Origin: an uncultured Azospirillum sp.
GTDB lineage: Bacteria > Pseudomonadota > Alphaproteobacteria > RF32 > CAG-239
NCBI GenBank assembly: GCA_900539605.1
Contig: UQCS01000008.1
Coordinates: 1-56,768, forward strand
Length of the DNA: 56,768 bases
Direction: 5' to 3'
The translations under genes were made by a program, and so were the position numbers. The notes under the pieces are model-generated. The model did not search any database. It was not told the origin of the DNA and worked only from the letters and a program-made list of their open reading frames with translations. Below, one piece after another: positions 50,599-56,768 of this stretch (positions are counted from its first letter, which is position 1; each line of letters begins with the position of its first letter).

Positions 50599-51713
50599 AT
50601 TCCCAACACCTCGCAAACAACGGTAATAATTCCGGTCATCACAATCATCCAGACAATTGCCGAAACGACCGCTTTGGTGGTGGCCACACCGACGCTGTCG
50701 GCATTGCGCCCGCAATAAACGCCGTAATAACAACCGCACACCGCTATTACGACACCAAAAACCAAACCGTGAAAAATGCCGACCAAAAAATTGTTGAGGC
50801 TGATAGCATTAACCGACAATTCCCAATATTTTTGGAACGGAATCCCCAGCATTGTCACCCCGACAAAACCGCCGCCGAACATCCCCATAAAATCGGCCCA
50901 CATCACCAAAATCGGCATCGTCAGCACCAACGCCATCAGCCGCGGCAACACCAGAAAATCGACCGGGACAATTCCCATTGTTTTGAGAGCGTCAATTTCC
51001 TCATTCACCTGCATCGTGCCGATTGTGGCAGCATAGGAGGCTCCGGTACGCCCGGCCATAATAATGCCTGTCATAATTGCCCCCATAATCCGGGTCATGC
51101 CAATGGTCACCAAACTAGCAACATAAATTTCTGCCCCGAAAGTCTTGAGTTGAACGGCACCGACAAACGCCAGAATCAGCCCGACCATAAAACTGATCAA
51201 CGACACAATCGGCAGTGCCTTATAGCCGCAATCTTCAAGAGCAAACAGAAAGTCGACCCGGCGCATCACCGACATGCCGTTAACAAAGTTCCAAAAAGAA
51301 ACCACCGTTTTCCACAAAAATCCGCCGCCTTTGCGGATGCCTTCCGCGGTCGCGATCCCCCAATTGCCGACTCTTTCCAACAATCCGACAGTTTCATTAT
51401 TTTCGGCAACCGGTTTGCGATCAACCGAGAAAGCCAGTTCCAGCAATTGTTTCAAACCGGGCGGCAATTGCCGCAGCTGCAACGGTATCTGCCGGCGATC
51501 GCTGATTTTTTGCAACTGAAACAAAATGACCAGCAGCGTCGAATCCCATTCGCCGAGCCCGGAGGCCTGCACTTCGATGCTTTCTGTATTTTTACGGCTT
51601 GCCGCCTCATACAGGCCGCTGATTGCCGAGTTGTCGTCATATTTCAGATAATCGCCGTTAAGTTCCAGTTTGAGAACGGTTCCGTCGACGGTATATTTCA
51701 GTTTTGTTTCCAT
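50595..51713 (-). CDS. mlaE: MlaE permease with an N-terminal STAS domain
   Basis: The protein has 372 residues. Residues about 1-105 are a STAS domain (the role MlaB plays as a separate protein in E. coli). The MlaE permease (about 130-372) has five to six helices with FALEDCGYKALPIVSLISFMVG, MTRIMGAIMTGIIMAGRTGASYAA and EIDALKTMGI. GTAGGG precedes the ATG. It heads the mlaE-mlaF-mlaD-lipoprotein-FtsK-like set. The fused STAS is typical of alphaproteobacteria. Confidence 0.93.
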   Translation of the reverse strand: METKLKYTVDGTVLKLELNGDYLKYDDNSAISGLYEAASRKNTESIEVQASGLGEWDSTLLVILFQLQKISDRRQIPLQLRQLPPGLKQLLELAFSVDRKPVAENNETVGLLERVGNWGIATAEGIRKGGGFLWKTVVSFWNFVNGMSVMRRVDFLFALEDCGYKALPIVSLISFMVGLILAFVGAVQLKTFGAEIYVASLVTIGMTRIMGAIMTGIIMAGRTGASYAATIGTMQVNEEIDALKTMGIVPVDFLVLPRLMALVLTMPILVMWADFMGMFGGGFVGVTMLGIPFQKYWELSVNAISLNNFLVGIFHGLVFGVVIAVCGCYYGVYCGRNADSVGVATTKAVVSAIVWMIVMTGIITVVCEVLGI

Positions 51714-51759
51714 TTTTTTACCCTACCGACAATTTATTCACAATTCGTATTTCCGTCAA

Positions 51760-53076
51760 CTAAAATATCAAACGCCGCTTTTGCAGGTATCGGAACGAAA
51801 TGGCCAATAGCACCAAATTGTAAAAATATTCCGTACTCCAGCACCATGCCAGTGATGAACGGAGCCAGACCACCACGTACCAGACATTGACGACGTAAAC
51901 GACGGTCGCAGCCAGTTCAATATACATCGCCTGGCGGGTACGCCCGGATCCGATCACCACATTGAAAACAATAATTGCCGGAACAATGGCGACATAGCTG
52001 CCGAGCATCACGTAATAAGCTTCGACGCTGCCGGCAATCAGATGCGGATCGTCGGTATAAATCCGCATCACCGCTTCGGGGAAAAAGGCCAACGCCGTAC
52101 ACAACAGCGCTTCTAGCGCAAAACCGAGCCGGATGATCCGATACAAAGTCGGCGCAATCTGCTTTTGCTGGCTTTTGCCGATCAGGTTGGCCGTCAGCGA
52201 CGAAGCGGTGGCACCGAGAGCGCCCACCACCATATACAGCATGGTCGAAATCGAACGCAGCACGTTGGAAGACGCCAGTTCAAATTCTCCCAGATGTTCA
52301 ATTGCCACAAAAAAGAAAAACCAAGTGGCAAATGAAATAAACAGTTGAATGGTCGTCCAGATCGAAACCGAAAAGATCTGCCGGACCAAACGCGGATTGT
52401 AGCCGCCGAAACAATCCAGCCCGTAACGCCGGACGTCAATTCGAAAACGGGTATAAAATACAAAAAACAAAGCCGAGACCGCTTCCGCAATTACTGACGC
52501 CAGCGCCGCACCGCCGATGCCCATTTGCGGAAAACCAAATTTGCCGAAAATCAACAAATAGTTGCCGACAACATTAATCGCCAGCATCACCACCGCACTC
52601 CAGGTCAGCACACGGGTATTGACCGTTCCAACATAAAAAGCGCGAAACACAATAACCGCAAAAGAAAACACAAATCCCCAGACTCGAAAGCCGAGATACT
52701 GCTGTGCAGCCGCCAACACCCGCTCTGAACTGATCAGCAACGGCAACACCGTCGGGGTCAAAAGATAGGAAACAGCAACCGCTGCCACTGCAAAACCCGA
52801 CATCAGCCCCAAAGCCTGATAAAAAAGCGGCGCAATTTGTTTGTAGTGACCGCTGCCGTTTAAACGCGCAATCAATATTTGCACCCCGATGCCAAATCCG
52901 ACCCCGAGCATATAGACGGTAATATAGTAAAGACCGGCAATTGCCGAAGCGCCGAGTTCCGTCTGACCGACCCGGCCGAGAAAAACAACGTCGGTGACAC
53001 CGATCAATTGCTGAATAACCATGCCCACCAAAATCGGACTGGCGATTTTCCATATGTTTTTATATCCGTAAACCAT
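51760..53076 (-). CDS. MATE family efflux transporter
   Basis: This inner-membrane multidrug/toxic-compound or metabolite exporter has 438 residues and 12 helices. The MATE order is visible: IASPILVGMVIQQLIGVTDVVFLG, GFGIGVQILIAR (helix 2), and a second repeat with SVSIWTTIQLFISFATWFFFF. The start is ATG 53076; the 20 codons before it show no similarity. It is 46 bases upstream of mlaE and may share its transcript. Substrate unknown. Confidence 0.9.
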   Translation of the reverse strand: MVYGYKNIWKIASPILVGMVIQQLIGVTDVVFLGRVGQTELGASAIAGLYYITVYMLGVGFGIGVQILIARLNGSGHYKQIAPLFYQALGLMSGFAVAAVAVSYLLTPTVLPLLISSERVLAAAQQYLGFRVWGFVFSFAVIVFRAFYVGTVNTRVLTWSAVVMLAINVVGNYLLIFGKFGFPQMGIGGAALASVIAEAVSALFFVFYTRFRIDVRRYGLDCFGGYNPRLVRQIFSVSIWTTIQLFISFATWFFFFVAIEHLGEFELASSNVLRSISTMLYMVVGALGATASSLTANLIGKSQQKQIAPTLYRIIRLGFALEALLCTALAFFPEAVMRIYTDDPHLIAGSVEAYYVMLGSYVAIVPAIIVFNVVIGSGRTRQAMYIELAATVVYVVNVWYVVVWLRSSLAWCWSTEYFYNLVLLAISFRYLQKRRLIF

Positions 53077-53152
53077 TTTTTCCAACTGCAAATTATTATT
53101 TGTTATCTGGCTATTACAACCGTCAAAATCAAGCAAATATTCTCCAAAAACG

Positions 53153-53190
53153 AAAAAACTCCCCTATGCCGGCATGGCCTAAGGGAGTTG
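53153..53190 (-). terminator. terminator of the two small membrane protein genes
   Basis: On the minus strand AACTCCC pairs with GGGAGTT across TTAGGCCATGCCGGCATA, which itself pairs in part, and TTTTTCG follows. It lies 10 bases after the stop at 53200. Confidence 0.75.
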
Positions 53191-53199
53191 TGAGTGAAA

Positions 53200-53571
53200 T
53201 CAGCAACCAAAACGGCAGCTTAGTTCCTGCATAATCAAGATACAGGCGCGGTTGTGCAGTTTGTCTGCATTTTGCGCCGACTTTTGTTTAACCGATGCAT
53301 ACAACCGCAACGCATCTTCACGGGAAAGAGAAAGCAAAATGCCGTCAAAGACATTTTGAATTTCTGCAACATTCATCCGATCCAAACCGGGATGCGGTCG
53401 TTGGTAGAGAAACATCCAGATCTCGTTGCAGGCTGCAATCAAAATCCAGAGACGTTTTTTGGCGGCTTGAGCGTCAATCTCCCTGACATCATCTTTCCAC
53501 CCGTAGCAGAAAAACAACCCCAGAAGGATCAGAGACAACACAATTGCACAGATCAACAATTTCATATTCAT
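53200..53571 (-). CDS. hypothetical single-pass membrane protein
   Basis: The protein has 123 residues. A membrane helix lies at about 5-24, then a soluble helical region with Trp-rich patches (LWILIAACNEIWMFLYQRPHPG). The C-terminus has two Cys (CRFGC). There is no strong ribosome site: AGAGGA is about 18 bases before the ATG, so translation may depend on the preceding gene, which ends 10 bases before. I do not recognise the family. Confidence 0.6.
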   Translation of the reverse strand: MNMKLLICAIVLSLILLGLFFCYGWKDDVREIDAQAAKKRLWILIAACNEIWMFLYQRPHPGLDRMNVAEIQNVFDGILLSLSREDALRLYASVKQKSAQNADKLHNRACILIMQELSCRFGC

Positions 53572-53581
53572 GGCAAAAGAA

Positions 53582-54058
53582 TTAAAATTCCTCTTTTTCA
53601 AGAATATCATTCAGACATTTGTTACAGATACGGCAAATACGTGTGTTAGCAGCCATATAAGCATTAAGATTTTTCATCTCGGCAATTTCTTCCAACGCCT
53701 GTTTTTGCTCCGTTATCTGCGTCTTCAACTTAGACCAATTAACCATCCTGCAGAGGCGGATTCGTGCAAAAAACTCTTGCATAAGACTAAAATAAGTTTG
53801 TCCTTCATTCCAGCGGATAATCATTTTTTGAATATGACCGCGGGAATATTCGTCCACAATACCGCACGAAAGCAAGTCAAAAAGCATTTTCCTGACGATT
53901 GCCATTTCTTGGGCCATAACCGGTTGATGTTCTTCGCCGGGAACAGGGGCAGGCACGCGAACGGTTTCTTTTTTCTTGCCAAACAGCCAAAAAGGCATTC
54001 CGAGTAAAATAACCGCAACGATCGTTGCAATTATTCCTAAAAATAAGTTTTCACTCAT
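53582..54058 (-). CDS. hypothetical membrane protein with a C-terminal Cys pair motif
   Basis: The protein has 158 residues. One membrane helix lies at about 5-26, then a charged helical cytoplasmic part. The C-terminal tail holds CRICNKC, which could bind a metal. It is the first of two same-strand small membrane genes with the next one 10 bases away. No family recognised. No strong ribosome site. Confidence 0.6.
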   Translation of the reverse strand: MSENLFLGIIATIVAVILLGMPFWLFGKKKETVRVPAPVPGEEHQPVMAQEMAIVRKMLFDLLSCGIVDEYSRGHIQKMIIRWNEGQTYFSLMQEFFARIRLCRMVNWSKLKTQITEQKQALEEIAEMKNLNAYMAANTRICRICNKCLNDILEKEEF

Positions 54059-54200
54059 GGGTATAAAAATTTAAGTTAATAATCGATTTATTCGTTTAGT
54101 GTACTTGGCTTTTGTTTTTTTGTCAACCGAACTTGGCCGCTTGATGTCGAAAAGCATCTTCTTTGCAGCTGCTTCGCGAAGATGAGCTGAAAAATCATTT

Positions 54201-54241
54201 AAAAATTAATAATCGGATTTTTCAACCCGATTATTAATTTT
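54201..54241 (-). terminator. terminator of mutT-gltX
   Basis: AAAATTAATAATCGG pairs with CCGATTATTAATTTT (15 pairs) around GTTGAAAAAT. It lies 13 bases after the mutT stop. Confidence 0.82.
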
Positions 54242-54253
54242 GTCTTGTCCGGT

Positions 54254-54643
54254 TTACAATTTTAACGTTTTCAAATGCCGGATGATATCCCGGTCGGCGG
54301 GAGGAAATTCATAGGCCTCCATTTCCGCCGGCGTAACCCAGGCCGCATTTTGATGCACCTTGAGCTTTAATTCCGCGTTATCGGGAATATGCACCCGATA
54401 GACATTGATCCGAAATTCGCCGTATTGATAGCCATAAGTCGTGTCCATCAGAAAATCGCCAACTTCGGCATCCACGTCCAGTTCTTCCTTCAACTCCCGT
54501 TTCAGGCACTCGGGCAGCGTTTCGCCCGGTTCCTGCTTGCCGCCCGGAAATTCCCATACGTTGGGCAGCGGCTTTCCTTCCGGCCGCTGGGCAATAAAGA
54601 TTTTTCCGTTGCGGACAATAATGCCGGCGCTGACTTCTTTCAT
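54254..54643 (-). CDS. mutT: MutT-type Nudix hydrolase
   Basis: This is a 129-residue protein. The Nudix box is GGKQEPGETLPECLKRELKEEL, with the REL-EEL core, all catalytic acids kept. Related MutT proteins hydrolyse 8-oxo-dGTP to prevent mutations. The ATG overlaps the gltX stop by four bases (ATGA), so it is translationally coupled to gltX. Confidence 0.9.
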   Translation of the reverse strand: MKEVSAGIIVRNGKIFIAQRPEGKPLPNVWEFPGGKQEPGETLPECLKRELKEELDVDAEVGDFLMDTTYGYQYGEFRINVYRVHIPDNAELKLKVHQNAAWVTPAEMEAYEFPPADRDIIRHLKTLKL

Positions 54644-56088
54644 GCCTGTTCTCCCAAGCGCTGCAACGCAATGTTGATACGTGCCAGGCTTTCTTCGCGA
54701 CCGAGAATGGCAGCCAGTTCGGTGGCACCGCCGGAAGTGGTTTCGCGGCCGCTGAGGGCGATCCGTACCGGATAAAGGACCTGCCCGTTTTTAAGACCGT
54801 TGTCGGCAGCCAATTTTTTCAACTGTTCGAACAGATTTTCATTACTCCATGGTTCAACCTGCGGCAGCAGAGCAGCCACCAGCTTAAGCGCTTTTTCAGC
54901 AACCTCGCGGTCGGTTTTCATTTTTTTGTTTTCAAACAATGCCAGATCGTAATCAGGCAACTGTTCCAAAAAATCGGTCTGGGCGGCAATATCGGCCAGT
55001 GTTTCGATCCGCGGTTGCAAGACTTTGCTTAAAGCGGCCAGATCAAGCGGACGAGTCAGACACTTTTGATAATAAGGCAGTGCCAGCCGATGAAAATCTT
55101 CCGCGCTCAGTTCGCGAATATAGCAACCGTTCATCCAGGTCAGTTTGACAATGTCAAAAATTGCCGGCGACTTGTTCAGCCGCTCAACGCTAAAGACCTT
55201 TTCCAACTCAGAAAGCGAGAAGATTTCGCGGTCGTCACCGGGGTTCCAACCCAGCAAAGCAATATAGTTCAAAATTGCTTGCGGTAGATACCCTTTGGCT
55301 ACCAGATCCTGAAACGAAGCGTCGCCGTTGCGTTTGGAGAGTTTGTGCTGGGTATCTTTCATCACCTGCGGCACATGAACATACACCGGCGGTGTCCAGC
55401 CGAAAGTTTCATAAATCAAATTATATTTCGGCGTCGAAGAAATATACTCGTTGCCGCGCACCACATGGGTGATCTCCATCAGATGATCGTCAATCACGTT
55501 GGCAAAGTTATAAGTCGGAAAACCGTCGGTCTTGAGCAACACGCCTTCGTCCAAATCGTCATAATCAATTTCGATATCGCCGTACACCTCGTCATGAAAA
55601 CGCGATTTTCCTTTTTTGTTAATTGTTTGACGAACCGTAAAAGGCTCACCGGCGGCAATCCGCGCCCGTGCTTCTTCCAACGACAACCGCTTGCAGGGAT
55701 CCTGAAATTTGGCCGGCACCGCATTTTCTTCCGCCTCATCGTCTTCGCTTTCTTCCTTGGGCGCACAGAAACAATAATGAGCGCCGCCCAACTCAACCAG
55801 TTTATGGGCATATTCGGCGTAAATCGGTTTCCGTTCCGACTGCACGTACGGACCGTAATTGCCGCCGATGTCCGGCCCTTCGTCCCAATTCATTCCAACG
55901 GTTTTCAAGGTAGAATAGATAATATCGGTTGCGCCTTCAACATATCGTTTTTGGTCAGTGTCCTCAATTCGCAACAAAAAATCGCCGCCGCCGGATTTGG
56001 CAATCAAATATTCATACAAAGCTGTGCGTAGGTTTCCGATATGCATATAACCGGTCGGAGAGGGGGCAAATCTGGTTCTTGCTTTCAT
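54640..56088 (-). CDS. gltX: glutamyl-tRNA synthetase
   Basis: This is a 482-residue class I synthetase that charges tRNA-Glu. The start is ATG 56088 with AGAGGA before it. HIGH is present as HIGN in FAPSPTGYMHIGNLRTA, and KMSKS as KLSKRNG. DFLLRIEDTDQ and the ANVIDDHLMEITHVVRGNEY segment are standard. The C-terminal anticodon-binding domain is complete. It is the first gene of gltX-mutT. Many alphaproteobacteria carry two gltX copies; a second one might exist outside the window. Confidence 0.95.
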   Translation of the reverse strand: MKARTRFAPSPTGYMHIGNLRTALYEYLIAKSGGGDFLLRIEDTDQKRYVEGATDIIYSTLKTVGMNWDEGPDIGGNYGPYVQSERKPIYAEYAHKLVELGGAHYCFCAPKEESEDDEAEENAVPAKFQDPCKRLSLEEARARIAAGEPFTVRQTINKKGKSRFHDEVYGDIEIDYDDLDEGVLLKTDGFPTYNFANVIDDHLMEITHVVRGNEYISSTPKYNLIYETFGWTPPVYVHVPQVMKDTQHKLSKRNGDASFQDLVAKGYLPQAILNYIALLGWNPGDDREIFSLSELEKVFSVERLNKSPAIFDIVKLTWMNGCYIRELSAEDFHRLALPYYQKCLTRPLDLAALSKVLQPRIETLADIAAQTDFLEQLPDYDLALFENKKMKTDREVAEKALKLVAALLPQVEPWSNENLFEQLKKLAADNGLKNGQVLYPVRIALSGRETTSGGATELAAILGREESLARINIALQRLGEQA

Positions 56089-56248
56089 TTTTTTCCTCTT
56101 AAAAATCAATTGTGAGAATCTTTGTCCTTAAAATAGCGCAATTTTAAATTTTCACAAGCATTTTTATGCACCGTTTTCCACAGCCCGTTTTCCTCTAACA
56201 ACCGTTGCAGCCCAGCTTTAACCGTCGATATCTTTCCCCGACAAATGT

Positions 56249-56279
56249 AAAAGCCGTCCCGCGGCAAAACGGGACGGCC
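56249..56279 (-). terminator. terminator of the small HTH gene
   Basis: GCCGTCCCG pairs with CGGGACGGC around a short loop, and TTTTAC follows on the minus strand. It begins about 10 bases after the stop at 56287. Confidence 0.83.
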
Positions 56280-56286
56280 TGCAGTG

Positions 56287-56619
56287 CTAAGAAAGTTCTA
56301 TCGGCAGCACTTCCTCTACCCGGTTGTGTATGACCGGCTCTTTGTTCCGATAGCGGGCGATCATGTCATTGGCCAAAGGGGCATTCGGCTCACGGCTGGG
56401 GCGACCGTCTACCAATTCGAGCGAAACACTCTTGCCATAAAATTCAAGCAACAACTTATAAGCGCGCCAGCAGCCCCTTTCGCCGAGTTCCACCGCATCG
56501 ATCAACTGCCACGGTACCCCGCTCTGCTTGGCGACATGCTCAAGACGCAGGTGGTGACTATGACGATATTCTCTTAGTTTTCTACCGAGTTTCGATTTTA
56601 GCGAAAGTCCTGATTTCAT
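56287..56619 (-). CDS. small XRE-like helix-turn-helix protein
   Basis: The protein has 110 residues. The N-terminal half is a helix-turn-helix of the XRE type (KLREYRHSHHLRLEHVAKQSGVPWQLIDAVELG), here lacking the usual strong glycine and with extra His. The C-terminal half is a helical domain with a basic patch. AAGGAG lies nine bases before the ATG. A terminator-bearing folded leader lies just upstream, so expression may be attenuated. It is monocistronic. It could be a transcription regulator; targets are unknown. Confidence 0.65.
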   Translation of the reverse strand: MKSGLSLKSKLGRKLREYRHSHHLRLEHVAKQSGVPWQLIDAVELGERGCWRAYKLLLEFYGKSVSLELVDGRPSREPNAPLANDMIARYRNKEPVIHNRVEEVLPIELS

Positions 56620-56651
56620 ATTTGTAACTCCTTATTTTGTTTATCATAAAT

Positions 56652-56768
56652 AACAAAACTCACCTTGAAATTTTCAAGGTGAGGGAGTTCACAACTGTAT
56701 GAGAACAGTCCGGGTTATTCGTGCATAGCCTTATATCCCCGGCTCCCTCTTATAGGAGTCGTTCTTTT
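56652..56768 (-). ncRNA. structured leader/RNA with intrinsic terminator, identity unknown
   Basis: On the minus strand the last 117 bases fold well. A closing stem pairs GAGGGAG with CTCCCTC (56743-56749 with 56681-56687). Inside are CCGGG/CCCGG (56738-56742 with 56710-56714) and ACTGT/ACAGT (56705-56709 with 56694-56698). Directly after comes a perfect hairpin CTCACCTTGAAA/TTTCAAGGTGAG (56659-56683), then TTTTGTT. The closing stem and the terminator stem share three bases (56681-56683). It sits 33 bases before the HTH gene. It could be a riboswitch-like attenuator, an independent small RNA (perhaps 6S-like), or the end of an unseen upstream gene. Confidence 0.5.

Noticed and set aside
50769..51890. 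373-codon plus-strand frame across mlaE and the end of the MATE gene
   Set aside because: Antisense to two clear genes, rich in Gln, His and Asn, no domain, no ribosome site.
1..56768. CRISPR arrays or intact insertion sequences
   Set aside because: No set of regularly spaced direct repeats and no intact transposase with terminal inverted repeats was seen. The only tandem repeat set is inside the LEA-like gene.

Overview
The window looks like chromosomal DNA of an alphaproteobacterium, probably an uncultured, host-associated one. The strongest sign is a CtrA response regulator (2899-3585) whose receiver and winged-helix domains match the Caulobacter type throughout. Also consistent are YqgE, an MlaE permease with a fused STAS domain, a TIGR01459-type HAD protein, an M16 mitochondrial-processing-peptidase-like protease, and a DUF3772/MscS channel. 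Unusual for the class is a single-chain glycyl-tRNA synthetase. The placement is inferred from protein families; no rRNA is present.

Layout. 1-2.7 kb: the start of a truncated membrane protein gene, tRNA-Cys, tRNA-Glu, three coupled genes of unknown function, and an iron superoxide dismutase. 2.9-7.5 kb: ctrA and a 1242-residue autotransporter with Pmp-like repeats. 7.6-16.6 kb: yqgE, a large DsbD/ScsB-type reductase, rnhA, an AlbA_2 protein, an M16 peptidase, a family 8 glycosyltransferase and glycyl-tRNA synthetase. 16.7-20.1 kb: a HAD phosphatase, a possible small structured RNA, and an AT-rich decayed island beside tRNA-Gln. The island holds fragments of a serine recombinase, of AAA ATPases and of a small coiled-coil membrane protein. 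20.1-25.7 kb: an ABC exporter, a small beta-solenoid protein, a hexose-6-phosphate epimerase-like protein, a metallo-beta-lactamase-fold hydrolase and a LysR regulator. 25.7-30.4 kb: an arginine-dependent acid-resistance pair (antiporter and decarboxylase) and a divergent secreted LEA-like repeat protein. 30.5-37.9 kb: a PP2C-like phosphatase, an MscS channel, an L,D-transpeptidase, a CBS/CorC membrane protein and others.

38.1-43.9 kb is the most accessory part. It has a cysteine/histidine amidase-like protein, an HdeD-like acid-stress membrane protein and a HAD protein. Then come four tightly packed genes: an HNH-type nuclease-like protein, a SUKH (SMI1/KNR4, YrhA-like) immunity-type protein, a 61-residue small protein and a zeta-toxin-like kinase. 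I read this as a toxin-immunity module next to a toxin-antitoxin module.

43.9-56.8 kb: an iron-containing alcohol dehydrogenase and a PH-domain protein, then a three-gene ECF sigma operon (small membrane protein, sigma factor, Spy/CnrX-like periplasmic protein) behind a good ECF-type promoter. An MlaE-MlaF-MlaD-lipoprotein operon ends in a short FtsK-like ATPase. MATE efflux, two small membrane proteins, mutT-gltX and a small HTH protein follow. The HTH gene is preceded by a folded leader with an intrinsic terminator. The genes mostly form envelope maintenance, acid and periplasmic stress, and competition functions around a housekeeping core.
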